Source: Microbacterium sp. TPD7012 (lineage in GTDB: Bacteria > Actinomycetota > Actinomycetes > Actinomycetales > Microbacteriaceae). Taken from it: DNA of 64,000 nucleotides. The notes under the pieces were generated by a model. The model had not been told where the DNA came from. It did not search any database and saw nothing but the letters and a program-made list of their open reading frames with translations. The translations under genes were made by a program, and so were the position numbers. The stretch spans positions 278,797 to 342,796 of the forward strand of contig NZ_QDFV01000005.1 in the NCBI RefSeq assembly GCF_003075395.1. Direction: 5' to 3'. Shown here in pieces: positions 1 through 8,442 of the stretch (positions within the stretch are counted from its first letter, which is position 1; each line of letters starts with the position of its first letter).

Positions 1-2
1 TC

Positions 3-1214
3 GCCGTGCTCACCGCTCTGGCACTGCTCGCGACCGGCCTACCGGCAGGGGGGTCGCTGCTCTCCGGAGCCGCGGCCGGCGCCACCGGCATCGCGTTCCT
101 CGGCATCGGGCTGCTGGCGGCGCAGCTGATGCGCACCTCCCGTGGCGCGAACTCCCTGACCGTGTGGGTGCTCGTGGCGACGTTCCTCATCCGCGGCCTC
201 GGCAACGCGGCCGGAACGCCGAACGACGACCTCTCCGGGATGACGAGCGCCTGGTTCGCGTGGATCTCGCCCTTCGCCTGGGCCGAGCAGACCCGGCCTT
301 ACGACGCCGACCTCGTGGGACCGGTCTTCCTCGGCCTCGGCCTCGGTCTCGTGCTCGCCACGGCATCCGTCGTGCTGCAGTCGATGCGCGACATCGATGC
401 GAGCTTCGTAGCCGAGCGTCCCGGTCGGATCTCGGCCCGATCCGGCCTCGCCTCTCCGCACGCGCTGGTCTGGCGGCTCACGTCGGGCGCGATCGTCGGT
501 TGGGCGGTCGGCGGAGCGGTCACCGGCATCCTCGCCACCACCCTCAGCGGTCTCGTCGACCAGATCTCGGGCGAGAACCCGGCCGTCGCCGACATCCTGA
601 AGAAGATCGGCGGGGCGACCGGCGGGCTCGACGAGGTCGTGATCACGGTGTTCTTCACGCTGCTCGGCATCCTCGCCGCGTGCTGCGCCGTGCAGACGGT
701 CGTGCGCGCGCGGCAGGAGGAGGCGCGCGGCACGGCGGAAGCCGTTCTGTCCACTCCCGTCGGTCGCGTCCGCTGGCTCGCCGACTACGTAATCGTCGGC
801 ACGATCGCCGTGCTGATCGTCGTCGCCGCGGCCGTCCTGGCTGGCTGGGCCGGGATCCGGGCGACGGATGCCGACGACTCGCTCTACCGGATCGTCGCGG
901 TCGCGGGACTCGGGCAGGCGATCGCCGCGTCGGTGTTCACCGTGCTCACCGCGCTGGTGTTCGTGCTCGTGCCGCGCGCCACGATCGGCGTGGCCTGGAC
1001 CCTCGTGCTCGTCGCGACCATGCTCGGGATGTTCGGCCCCCTGTTCGGCCTCCCGGAGTGGACCGCGAACATCTCCCCGTTCGCCGTGACCCCGGTGGTC
1101 GACGGCGAGGGCGTGGATGTGCGCGGACTCTGGTGGCTCGTGCTGGCCGTGGGCGCGGGACTCGCAGCATCCCTCTCGCTCATGCGACGCCGCGAGCTCG
1201 CGACGGGCGGCTGA
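3..1214 (+). CDS. ABC-2 type exporter permease, 5' end missing
   Basis: The reading frame is open from the first bases, so the gene starts upstream of the window. About 400 residues are present, with roughly ten hydrophobic segments separated by short loops, as in two-lobed ABC-2 permeases annotated as drug or polyketide-antibiotic exporters. The cognate ATPase would be expected upstream, outside the window. The conserved-looking stretch RARQEEARGTAEAVLSTPVGR sits mid-protein between the two halves, a position typical for this family. A MarR-like regulator starts 22 bases after the stop and probably controls the exporter. Family assignment is firm; the substrate cannot be inferred. Confidence 0.75.
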   Translation, partial: AVLTALALLATGLPAGGSLLSGAAAGATGIAFLGIGLLAAQLMRTSRGANSLTVWVLVATFLIRGLGNAAGTPNDDLSGMTSAWFAWISPFAWAEQTRPYDADLVGPVFLGLGLGLVLATASVVLQSMRDIDASFVAERPGRISARSGLASPHALVWRLTSGAIVGWAVGGAVTGILATTLSGLVDQISGENPAVADILKKIGGATGGLDEVVITVFFTLLGILAACCAVQTVVRARQEEARGTAEAVLSTPVGRVRWLADYVIVGTIAVLIVVAAAVLAGWAGIRATDADDSLYRIVAVAGLGQAIAASVFTVLTALVFVLVPRATIGVAWTLVLVATMLGMFGPLFGLPEWTANISPFAVTPVVDGEGVDVRGLWWLVLAVGAGLAASLSLMRRRELATGG

Positions 1215-1236
1215 GCATGCGGACGAGGGAAGCGTG

Positions 1237-1743
1237 ATGGCGGACGACGAGAGGGCGGATGCGGCGGCGTCCGCGACGGGTGTGCACCGCGCGATCGGTC
1301 CCGCCGAGCAGGCCGCGGCGATGCTGACGGCCGCGGGGATGTCACGCATGCCGGCCCGCGTGATGATGGCTCTCGTCGCCGCCCCCGACGGCGGTTACAC
1401 GGCCGCCCAGATCGGCGACCGGCTCGGGGTCTCGGCAGCAGCGGTGTCGGGTGCCGTCCGCTACCTGCAGCGGCTGCACTTCATCCAGCGCCGCTCCTCG
1501 CCGGGTGATCGCCGCGACCGCTACGAGTTCGTGCACGACACCTTCGCGAGCTCGATGGCCGGGAACGTGCCCGTCTACACGAGCCTCGCCGGGTACATCG
1601 ACGACATCGCCGCCGAACACGACGACGACCCGGGCGCTCAGGACCGGGCCGTCGAGCTCGCCGAGTTCTTCCGGTACCTCTCCGCCCGGATGCCGCAGAT
1701 CGTCGAGGAGTGGCGCGCGCTGCGCCGCGACATCACGGACTGA
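1237..1743 (+). CDS. MarR/GbsR-like transcriptional regulator
   Basis: This 168-aa protein has a winged-helix core at about residues 30-95 (GYTAAQIGDRLGVSAAAVSG, then RRSSPGDRRDRYEF as the wing) and a helical C-terminus, the layout of MarR/GbsR-type regulators that dimerise through terminal helices. The ATG at 1237 is preferred over an upstream in-frame codon at 1117 because the upstream codon lies inside the exporter gene, while 1237 has a GAGGGA ribosome site 7 bases upstream. It follows the ABC exporter permease by 22 bases and is probably its local repressor. Ligand unknown. Confidence 0.75.
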   Translation: MADDERADAAASATGVHRAIGPAEQAAAMLTAAGMSRMPARVMMALVAAPDGGYTAAQIGDRLGVSAAAVSGAVRYLQRLHFIQRRSSPGDRRDRYEFVHDTFASSMAGNVPVYTSLAGYIDDIAAEHDDDPGAQDRAVELAEFFRYLSARMPQIVEEWRALRRDITD

Positions 1744-1767
1744 GCGACCCGTTCTGCGTTCAGGCCC

Positions 1768-1796
1768 TTGCGGATGACACGCGAACGAAACACAAT
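1768..1796 (+). promoter_or_regulatory. Candidate promoter of the nitrilase-permease operon
   Basis: TTGCGG (1768-1773) is followed after 17 bases by CACAAT (1791-1796), giving a plausible sigma-70-type promoter in front of the amidase gene at 1858. The leader then contains an AT-rich stretch (about 1802-1830) with repeated TTTGA, a possible target for the GntR regulator at 4164. Both are inferences from spacing and composition. Confidence 0.35.
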
Positions 1797-1857
1797 GGAC
1801 ACCAAATAGATCACTTTGAGCTGTTTGATAGGTGCATCGACGCACGAGGAGCATCGC

Positions 1858-2637
1858 ATGACCCTGACCATCGCCGGACTTCAGCATCACGGCACGCCCG
1901 GCGATGTCGATGCCAACCTCGCCGTCGTCGCCGCGGCCGCCGGCGAAGCGGCTGCGAGAGGCGCGCGCATCCTCGTCACCCCCGAGATGTTCGTCACGGG
2001 CTACAACATCGGCGACCGCCTGGCACCGCTGGCGACGCCGGGCCTCATCGACCGGATCACCCGCATCGCCCAGGACAGCGGGATCGCCATCGTCGCCGGC
2101 CTCCCGGAGACGCTCGAAGACGGCAGCATCACGAATTCCCTGGTGATGGTCGACCGCGACGGCACCGAGCTGCTGCGCTACCGCAAGACCCACCTCTTCG
2201 GCGCGCTCGACCGCCGCCTGTTCACGCAGGGCGACATGCTCCCCGACATCGTCGAGGTCGATGGCGTGCGGGTGTCGGTGTTGATCTGCTACGACGTCGA
2301 GTTCCCCGAGACCGTGCGTCGGGCCGCCATCGGCGGCGCGGATGCCGTCATCGTGCCGACCGCGCAGATGGAGCCCTTCGCGCACATCGCCGAGCGGCTC
2401 ATCCCGGTACGTGCGTGGGAGAACCAGATCCACGTGATCTATGTCAACCGCGTCGGCGTCGAAGGCGATCTCACCTACGTCGGACGCAGCAGCATCGTCG
2501 CTCCCGACGGCGAGGCGCTCGCCTCCCTCGGCGCGACGGACATCGGCCTCATGATCGCCACGATCGATCCCGATGCGACCCGGCGAGCCCGGCAGGAGAA
2601 CCCGTACCTCGCCGACCGTCGACCCGAGCTCTACTGA
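1858..2637 (+). CDS. Nitrilase-superfamily carbon-nitrogen hydrolase (amidase)
   Basis: A 259-aa enzyme with the nitrilase-fold catalytic triad visible as Glu43 (TPEMFVTGYN), Lys110 (YRKTHLFG) and Cys144 (LICYDVEFPE). Its length matches the small amidase or omega-amidase-like branch. It should hydrolyse an amide or carbamoyl substrate in the cytoplasm to acid plus ammonia. The ATG at 1858 is preceded by CGAGGAGC and gives the usual N-terminus (MTLTIAGLQ); an upstream in-frame start at 1816 has no ribosome site. It is followed by an APC permease and a GntR regulator, which suggests import and hydrolysis of an amino-acid-derived amide. Substrate unknown. Confidence 0.85.
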   Translation: MTLTIAGLQHHGTPGDVDANLAVVAAAAGEAAARGARILVTPEMFVTGYNIGDRLAPLATPGLIDRITRIAQDSGIAIVAGLPETLEDGSITNSLVMVDRDGTELLRYRKTHLFGALDRRLFTQGDMLPDIVEVDGVRVSVLICYDVEFPETVRRAAIGGADAVIVPTAQMEPFAHIAERLIPVRAWENQIHVIYVNRVGVEGDLTYVGRSSIVAPDGEALASLGATDIGLMIATIDPDATRRARQENPYLADRRPELY

Positions 2638-2687
2638 ACGCCCTCCCCTTCCGCGTCCGCCACCGGACCCTCTGCGAAAGCGACACC

Positions 2688-4130
2688 ATGACCGTCTCCC
2701 CTCTCGTCGAGCCGCGACAGCGCCTCGACGGCCAGCTCGGCACCGGCGCCATCGTCTTCATGGTCATCGCCGCGGCCGCTCCCCTCACCGTCATCGGCGG
2801 CAACGTCCCCATCGCCATCGGCGCTGGCAACGGACCAGGGGCGCCGATCGGCTTCGCGCTCGCCGCCGTCATCCTGCTCGTCTTCTCCGTGGGCTTCGTC
2901 ACCATGACGCCCTTCGTGAAGGAGGCCGGCGCGTTCTTCTCGTACGTGACCGCGGGCCTCGGCTCGCGACTCGGACTGGGCTCCGCCTTCACCGCCCTGG
3001 TCGCCTACACCGCGATCCAGGTCGGCATCTACGGATACATGGGCTGGGCGGTCGACGATCTCGTCACGTTCTTCGGCGGCCCGAGCCTGCCGTGGTGGCT
3101 TTACTCCTTCGCGACGATGGCGATCGTCGCGGTGCTCGGGTATCGCCACATCGATCTGAGCGCCAAGGTCCTCGGGGTGGCGCTCGCGCTCGAGATCCTG
3201 GTGGTCGTCGTGCTCGATGTGGTCATCTTCGCGACCGGCGGCGCCGAGGGCATCGCGCTGGAGACCTTCGACCCGTCGTACGTCTTCTCGGGCGGCATCG
3301 GGGTCGCCGTGCTCTTCGCCCTCACCGGGTTCATCGGCTTCGAGGCCACGGCCGTCTTCCGCGACGAGGCCCGCAACCCGGAGAAGACCATCCCGCGTGC
3401 GACCTATCTCGCCGTGATCATCATCGGCGTGTTCTACGCCATCTCCTGCTGGGCACTCGTGACCGGCGTCGGAGCGAGCAACGCGGTCGCGGTCGCACAG
3501 CAGACGCTCGCCGGCGAGGGCAACCTGCTGCTCGACACCACGACGCAGTACCTCGGCCCGATCCTGCGTGACGTCGTGCAGGTGCTGCTCATCACGAGCC
3601 TCTTCGCGTGCGTGCTGTCGTTCCACAACGTGATCGCCCGCTACCAGTTCACGCTCGCGCAAAAAGCCGTGCTCCCCGCGCGACTCGGCCGCCGCCACGC
3701 CTCGCACCACTCGCCGGCGTTCTCGTCGGTCGTGCAGACGATCACCGCTGCGGTCCTGCTCGCGATCCTCGCGCTCCTCGGGCTCGATCCGCTGGTCGGC
3801 GTGTTCGGCTCGATGGCCGGCGTCGCCACCGTGGGCATGGTGCTGCTCATGCTGACGACGTCGATCGCGGTGCTGGTGTTCTTCGTCCGCCGTCCGGAAC
3901 TCGTCGCCGGACGCTCCCTGGGCGCGAGGGTCTTCCCGATCCTCTCGGTCGTCGGACTCGCCTTCGCACTCTGGCTGGTGCTGTCGAACTTCACACTCGT
4001 GACCGGCGGGAGCGTCGCCGTGAGCGTCGCACTCGCGCTCATTCCCGTCGCGGCCATGGCCATCGGTATCGTGTTGGGCAGGCGCTTCCGACTCGACACC
4101 CAGCCGGTCGAGGAGACCACGGCGGACTGA
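2688..4130 (+). CDS. APC-family amino acid/amine permease
   Basis: A 480-aa integral membrane protein with about 12 hydrophobic segments. The N-terminal region carries the APC-superfamily glycine-rich first helix (GAIVFMVIAAAAPLTVIGGN), and GFIGFEATAVFRDEARNPEKTIPRAT matches the signature loop after TM6-7 of amino-acid permeases. It lies 50 bases after the amidase gene in the same direction and probably imports the substrate. The start is an ATG with only a weak purine stretch (GCGAAAGCG) before it, so coupling to the upstream gene is likely. Usual length for the family is 450-500 aa. Confidence 0.85.
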   Translation: MTVSPLVEPRQRLDGQLGTGAIVFMVIAAAAPLTVIGGNVPIAIGAGNGPGAPIGFALAAVILLVFSVGFVTMTPFVKEAGAFFSYVTAGLGSRLGLGSAFTALVAYTAIQVGIYGYMGWAVDDLVTFFGGPSLPWWLYSFATMAIVAVLGYRHIDLSAKVLGVALALEILVVVVLDVVIFATGGAEGIALETFDPSYVFSGGIGVAVLFALTGFIGFEATAVFRDEARNPEKTIPRATYLAVIIIGVFYAISCWALVTGVGASNAVAVAQQTLAGEGNLLLDTTTQYLGPILRDVVQVLLITSLFACVLSFHNVIARYQFTLAQKAVLPARLGRRHASHHSPAFSSVVQTITAAVLLAILALLGLDPLVGVFGSMAGVATVGMVLLMLTTSIAVLVFFVRRPELVAGRSLGARVFPILSVVGLAFALWLVLSNFTLVTGGSVAVSVALALIPVAAMAIGIVLGRRFRLDTQPVEETTAD

Positions 4131-4163
4131 AACGCGCCGACCGACACGAGACGGGGGAGTGCG

Positions 4164-4874
4164 ATGGACCTGGCCTCCCCCGCCCTCGGCTCGATCCGCC
4201 GCACGACCGCTGTCGACACGGTTCGGGCGCGGATCTCACTCGCCGTCGAGCTCGGCATGCTCTCCCCGGGGCAGCGCCTCCCCGGGCCGGAAGACACGGC
4301 ACGGGCGTTCGCGGTCAGCGAGATGACGGTGCGACGCGCCTATCGACTGCTCAGCGACGAGGGCGTCGTGGTGCGACGTCCGGGTCACGCCGGCGGCACG
4401 TTCATCGCAGACGCCCCCACCGTCGGCACCGTGGTCGAGATCGACGCGTACCGAGCGGATGCCGCGCACGTTCACGCGCTCATCGATCAGCGCGCCACGA
4501 TCGAGGCGGGGCTCGCAGCCCTCGTGAGCACGCGTCCGGATGAGGTCTCGCTGGCGCGCATGGACGCGCTGGTCGAAGACATGCGGAGCGCGGCGGACTG
4601 GACCGGCTTCCGTACCGCGGACAGCGCCTTCCACGCCGCCCTCGCCGAAGCATCCGGTGTCAGCGGCGCAGCCGAGCTCCACCACCGGGTGTCCCACGAG
4701 CTCTACGCGTACTTCATCCCGTACCGGATCGACTACCTCCGCGCCTCGAACGATGAGCACGCCCGCCTGGTCGACGCCCTTCGGGCGCAGGATGCCGCCA
4801 CGGCGAGCCGCCTCGCCTTCGACCACGTCGCCGAGCTGCACGCCTCGATGTACGTCGGCCTCCCCCGCACCTGA
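4164..4874 (+). CDS. GntR-family regulator, FCD subgroup
   Basis: A 236-aa regulator. The N-terminal winged helix (residues about 15-80: ISLAVELGMLSPGQRLPG, then MTVRRAYRLLSDEGVVVRRPG) is followed by an all-helical FCD effector domain. The metal/ligand-type residues of FCD proteins appear as Asp and His in DSAFHAAL, NDEHARLVDAL and FDHVAELH. The ATG has GGGGGAG 5 bases upstream. As the last gene of the amidase-permease cluster it is the obvious candidate repressor, sensing an organic or amino acid linked to the amidase reaction. Ligand inferred only from family and context. Confidence 0.8.
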   Translation: MDLASPALGSIRRTTAVDTVRARISLAVELGMLSPGQRLPGPEDTARAFAVSEMTVRRAYRLLSDEGVVVRRPGHAGGTFIADAPTVGTVVEIDAYRADAAHVHALIDQRATIEAGLAALVSTRPDEVSLARMDALVEDMRSAADWTGFRTADSAFHAALAEASGVSGAAELHHRVSHELYAYFIPYRIDYLRASNDEHARLVDALRAQDAATASRLAFDHVAELHASMYVGLPRT

Positions 4875-4885
4875 CGCCCCCGCCT

Positions 4886-4933
4886 CCGGCATCCGCCGGC
4901 CGTCGCCCCTCGCCCCCGGCATCCGCCGGCCGT
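4886..4933 (+). repeat. Short direct repeat, two 18-bp copies 30 bp apart
   Basis: CCGGCATCCGCCGGCCGT occurs at 4886-4903 and again at 4916-4933, immediately downstream of the GntR gene. The copies are identical and GC-rich and contain the heptamer GGCATCC that recurs through the window. They lie next to the inverted repeats at 4933-5038. Confidence 0.8.
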
Positions 4934-5038
4934 GCACGACTTCGGAGTCCGGACGCGACACGCCGACCGACCGGTCGCCGTGTCGGCGCGCCGCGGGGAA
5001 TCTCCGAAGTCGTGCAGTCGCCTGCTCCGAAGTCGTGC
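4933..5038. repeat. Intergenic inverted repeat element (three copies of a 14-15-bp unit)
   Basis: TGCACGACTTCGGAG at 4933-4947 is the exact reverse complement of CTCCGAAGTCGTGCA at 5002-5016. A further copy, CTCCGAAGTCGTGC, lies at 5025-5038. The arms enclose 54 bases, so a long-loop hairpin or protein-binding array is possible. The layout resembles a REP-like intergenic element; genome-wide copy number is not visible here. Confidence 0.8.
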
Positions 5039-5072
5039 CCGGCCGACGACATGATCCGCGACGCGGAAGGGG

Positions 5073-5117
5073 TTGACACCCCGCCGGGTTCTATGGTTAG
5101 TTACTCATGTAAGTAAC
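5073..5117 (+). promoter_or_regulatory. Promoter and dyad operator of the YtrA-type ABC operon
   Basis: TTGACA (5073-5078) is followed by a possible -10 TTAGTT (5097-5102, 18-base spacer). Overlapping it is the dyad GTTACT-N6-AGTAAC (5100-5117), the kind of site bound by YtrA-type GntR regulators. The ribosome site GGAGGA lies at 5131-5136. The overlap suggests autorepression by the product of the first gene (5140). Confidence 0.6.
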
Positions 5118-5139
5118 CCACCAACCCCGCGGAGGACTC

Positions 5140-5547
5140 GTGATCGAAGAAGGCAAGCCGCTCTTCCTCCAGATCGCCGAACAGATCGAGGACTCGATCG
5201 TCGACGGTTCCCTCGCCGAGGAGGCCCAGGCGCCGTCGACCAACGAGCTGGCCTCGTTCTACCGGATCAACCCCGCCACCGCAGCGAAGGGAGTCGCCAT
5301 GCTCACCGACAAGGGAGTGCTCTACAAGCGCCGAGGCATCGGCATGTTCGTCGCCGACGGAGCGAGGGATCTGCTCCTCGGCGAGCGCCGTTCGGCATTC
5401 GCCGACCGCTACATCGACCCGCTCCTCGCTGAGGCCCGCACGCTCGGCCTCAGCCCCGACGACCTCGCGGCTCTGCTCCGGCAGCGCGCCGCACAGACGA
5501 CCCGGGAGACCCCGGCCACCATCGCAGAAGGGAAGACCCCCGCATGA
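5140..5547 (+). CDS. YtrA-subfamily GntR regulator
   Basis: A 135-aa protein with only a winged-helix domain (residues about 1-75: PLFLQIAEQIEDSIVDGSLA, PSTNELASFYRINPATAAKG) and a short helical tail, the hallmark of YtrA-type GntR regulators that lack a large effector domain. The GTG start has GGAGGA 3 bases upstream. It is the first gene of a three-gene operon: its TGA overlaps the ATG of the ATPase gene by 4 bases. YtrA-type proteins usually repress adjacent ABC genes and respond to cell-envelope antibiotics; the response here is inferred. Confidence 0.85.
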   Translation: MIEEGKPLFLQIAEQIEDSIVDGSLAEEAQAPSTNELASFYRINPATAAKGVAMLTDKGVLYKRRGIGMFVADGARDLLLGERRSAFADRYIDPLLAEARTLGLSPDDLAALLRQRAAQTTRETPATIAEGKTPA

Positions 5548-6461
5548 CCGCCGTCATCGAGGTGCAGAACCTCAGCAAGCGCTACAAGGAGAAGCGAGCG
5601 CTCGACAACGTCTCGCTCAGCATCGAGGGAGACGCCATCTACGGCCTGCTCGGCCGCAACGGCGCCGGCAAGACCACGCTCATGTCGATCCTCACCGCGC
5701 AGAACTTCGAGTCCTCCGGCACCGTCAAGGTCTTCGGCGAGCACCCGTATGAGAACGCGCACGTCCTCGGCCGGATCTGCTTCGTCCGCGAGAGTCAGAA
5801 GTACCCCGACGACGCCTACCCGAAGCACGCGTTCAAGGCGGCGCGCCTGTTCTTCCCGAACTGGGACCAGGCGTTCGCCGACGAACTCGTCTCCGAGTTC
5901 CAGCTGCCCATGAAGCAGACGATCAAGAAGCTGTCCCGCGGTCAGCTCTCCGCGGTCGGCGTGATCATCGGTCTCGCCTCCCGCGCCGAGATCACCTTCT
6001 TCGACGAGCCGTATCTCGGGCTCGACGCCGTCGCCCGGCAGATCTTCTACGACCGCCTCGTCGAGGACTACGCCGAGCACCCGCGCACGATCATCCTGTC
6101 GTCGCACCTCATCGACGAGGTCTCGAACCTCATCGAGAAGGTCATCGTGATCGACAACGGCCAGATCCTCCTGAACGAGGACACGGATGCCGTCCGCGAG
6201 CGCGCCGTCACCGTCGTGGGCGACGCCGCCAAGGTCGACGCCTGGGTCTCCGGCCGCGAGGTGCTGCACCGTGAGGCTCTCGGCCGCGTGGCATCCGTCA
6301 CCGTGCTCGGGCGACTCTCCGCCGAGGAGCGGGCCGAGGTCACGGCATCCGGGCTGGACCTCGCTCCGGTCTCGCTGCAGCAGCTGGTCGTCCGACTCAC
6401 CCAGAAGGCCGAGTCCCGCTCCGCAACCACAGACACCACCACGAAAGAGGAGGTCCGCTGA
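5544..6461 (+). CDS. ABC transporter ATP-binding protein (YtrB-like)
   Basis: A 305-aa nucleotide-binding subunit. Walker A is GRNGAGKTT (37-45), the signature is the variant LSRGQ, and Walker B is TFFDEPYLGLD. Weak matching of the signature to LSGGQ is common in this exporter class. The last ~90 residues form an extra domain after the ATPase core. It overlaps the regulator gene by 4 bases and the permease by one base, so the three are translationally coupled and should form an export or immunity complex at the membrane. Confidence 0.85.
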   Translation: MTAVIEVQNLSKRYKEKRALDNVSLSIEGDAIYGLLGRNGAGKTTLMSILTAQNFESSGTVKVFGEHPYENAHVLGRICFVRESQKYPDDAYPKHAFKAARLFFPNWDQAFADELVSEFQLPMKQTIKKLSRGQLSAVGVIIGLASRAEITFFDEPYLGLDAVARQIFYDRLVEDYAEHPRTIILSSHLIDEVSNLIEKVIVIDNGQILLNEDTDAVRERAVTVVGDAAKVDAWVSGREVLHREALGRVASVTVLGRLSAEERAEVTASGLDLAPVSLQQLVVRLTQKAESRSATTDTTTKEEVR

Positions 6462-7147
6462 TGCGACGCACGATCAACGTCATCCGCCTGCAGCTGATCA
6501 ACAAGGGCACCTTCGTCTGGTACCCGTTGATGATCCTCGCGGCGGCGACCCTGATCTCGATCCTGATCTACGCGATGATCCCGGTCGACACCCCGAAGTA
6601 CGGCGGCGGAGGCCAGGCTCCGCTCTGGTACTTCTTCGCGATCGGGATGTCGGCGATGACCCTGACCTTCCCGTTCTCGCAGGCGATGAGCATCGCCCGT
6701 CGGGAGTTCTTCTTCGGCACGCTGCTCACCGCGATCCTCGCCAGTGCGCTCATGGGCGTGCTGTTCCTGATCGGCGGCGGCATCGAGGTCGCCACGAACG
6801 GCTACGGCGTCAACGGCTACCTGTTCTACCTGCCGTGGCTGTGGAATGCAGGTCCGGGCGGGGCCTTCGTCGTCTTCTTCACCCTCGCGCTCTTCTTCTT
6901 CGTGCTCGGCTTCACCGGGGCGACGATCTACAAGAGCTGGGGTCAGCTCGTCCTCATCATCGTGAGCGTCGCGCTCTCTCTCGCGCTGATCGGCCTGGTG
7001 TTCCTGGTGACGCGACTGGACCTGTGGAACCACGTGGGCGCGGGGATCATGGACCTCGGCGCGCTCGGGCTCGCGCTCTGGGGTCTCGTCGTCACCGCGG
7101 TGCTCACGGCGGTCTCGTTCCTCGCCTTCCGGCGGACGATCCCCTGA
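6461..7147 (+). CDS. ABC transporter permease of the YtrA operon
   Basis: A 228-aa membrane protein with six predicted hydrophobic segments (first VWYPLMILAAATLISILIYA region). It starts on the last base of the ATPase stop codon (TGATG), so it is coupled to it and is the membrane half of the exporter. No periplasmic-binding protein is present, consistent with export. A strong hairpin terminator follows at 7163-7198. Substrate unknown. Confidence 0.75.
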   Translation: MRRTINVIRLQLINKGTFVWYPLMILAAATLISILIYAMIPVDTPKYGGGGQAPLWYFFAIGMSAMTLTFPFSQAMSIARREFFFGTLLTAILASALMGVLFLIGGGIEVATNGYGVNGYLFYLPWLWNAGPGGAFVVFFTLALFFFVLGFTGATIYKSWGQLVLIIVSVALSLALIGLVFLVTRLDLWNHVGAGIMDLGALGLALWGLVVTAVLTAVSFLAFRRTIP

Positions 7148-7162
7148 TCCGCATCGATCCGT

Positions 7163-7198
7163 CCGACGCCGGTCTCCCCTCGGGGCGGCCGGCGTCGG
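7163..7198 (+). terminator. Hairpin terminator after the YtrA-ABC operon
   Basis: CCGACGCCGG (7163-7172) pairs exactly with CCGGCGTCGG (7189-7198), and the loop contains a further CCCC/GGGG pair. There is no U-tract, as is usual for strong GC hairpins in Actinobacteria. Confidence 0.65.
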
Positions 7199-7284
7199 CG
7201 TGTCAGGCGGCACGCGCTACCTGCCATCGGCTCGTGATGCAACCGGGTGTCCGCGGCGGATGCCGACGACTAGCGTCGCTGCAC

Positions 7285-8391
7285 GTGAAGACCTCCCCCC
7301 TGCGCACGCGCCGATCCGGCATCGCGCGCTCCCTCCGCGAGGCCGTGCTCCCGGCGCGGCTGCTCTTCGTCGCGAAGACGACGCTCGCCGTCGGCCTCGC
7401 CTGGACGATCGCGCCGCATATGCCAGGGGTCACCGACGAGTACCCGTACTACGCACCCCTCGGTGCCCTGGTGAGCATGTACCCGACCCTCATGGGTTCG
7501 GCGAAGACGAGCCTGCAGACGCTGCTCGGACTCGCGACCGGGATCGGCCTCGCGACGTTCGTGATCCTCACGATCGGCCCAACCTGGTGGACCGTCCCGC
7601 TCGTCATCGGCGTCGGAGTCCTGCTGTCGGGCACCGGCTGGTTCGGCGCCGGACGGGAGTACGTGCCGATCGCGGCGCTGTTCGTCCTCGTCGTCGGCGG
7701 ACAGGATGCCGATGACTACTCCCTCGGCTACCTCACGCAGATGGCGGTCGGCGTCGTGATCGGGCTGCTGGTCAACGTGCTGATCGCCCCCGCTCCCCTC
7801 ACGAAGGCGGCGGAGGCACGGGTGGATGCCTTCCGCGCACAGCTGGGATCGCACCTGCACGACATCGGCTCCGCGGTGTCGGAATCATGGCCACCCGAGC
7901 ACCAGCAGTGGGCCGACGATGCCGCCTCCCTCGCGGACACAGCCGCCGAACTGCGCTCCGAGCTCGCGGAGGCCGACGAGAGCCGGCGTGGCAACCCCCG
8001 GGCGTGGGGTCGGCGCGGTGACACGCAGCACATCCACGACGAGCTGGCGACCCTCGACCGGGTCGCGCACCTCATCCGCGACATCTCGGATGCCACGGCC
8101 GACACCATCTGGGATCGTCCGGCCGCCCTGCCGCTCGACCCCACCCTGCCGGAGCCCCTGTCGGCCGCCTGTCACGCGGTCGCGGAGGTGATCGCGCAGG
8201 AGGATCCCTCGTCGAGCGAGAGTCATCGGGACCGCGGCGAGGCGGCGCGCGCCATCCGTCTGCTGCTCGAGCAGGTCGACGACCGCACCTTCGACGTGCG
8301 CAGCTCCATGGGTCCCGGTGTGCTCACGGCGATGCACCTGCGCCGGATCCTCATCCTCAGCGGAGGCGAAGCGAGGAACCACGACGACTGA
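7285..8391 (+). CDS. FUSC/aromatic-acid-exporter-like membrane protein
   Basis: A 368-aa protein with an N-terminal block of about six membrane segments (residues 25-170, ending GVVIGLLVNVLIAPAPLTKAAEARVDAF) and a soluble, helix-rich C-terminal half rich in Asp, Glu and Arg. This half-membrane, half-cytosolic layout matches FUSC/ArAE family proteins, which export aromatic acids or other compounds; the family name is the most I can support. The GTG at 7285 is chosen because TAGCGT (7271-7276) lies 8 bases upstream as a -10 for a leaderless transcript. It stands alone after a terminator. Confidence 0.7.
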   Translation: MKTSPLRTRRSGIARSLREAVLPARLLFVAKTTLAVGLAWTIAPHMPGVTDEYPYYAPLGALVSMYPTLMGSAKTSLQTLLGLATGIGLATFVILTIGPTWWTVPLVIGVGVLLSGTGWFGAGREYVPIAALFVLVVGGQDADDYSLGYLTQMAVGVVIGLLVNVLIAPAPLTKAAEARVDAFRAQLGSHLHDIGSAVSESWPPEHQQWADDAASLADTAAELRSELAEADESRRGNPRAWGRRGDTQHIHDELATLDRVAHLIRDISDATADTIWDRPAALPLDPTLPEPLSAACHAVAEVIAQEDPSSSESHRDRGEAARAIRLLLEQVDDRTFDVRSSMGPGVLTAMHLRRILILSGGEARNHDD

Positions 8392-8442
8392 CCGATGTGT
8401 CGGTGTTGAATGGACGCACGACAGAGGGAAGGGAGCGCTCGG

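Noticed and set aside
39..1349. 436-codon minus-strand frame opposite the first exporter gene
   Set aside because: Composition is Arg/Asp/His-rich low-complexity, typical of a GC shadow; the plus strand has a coherent membrane protein.
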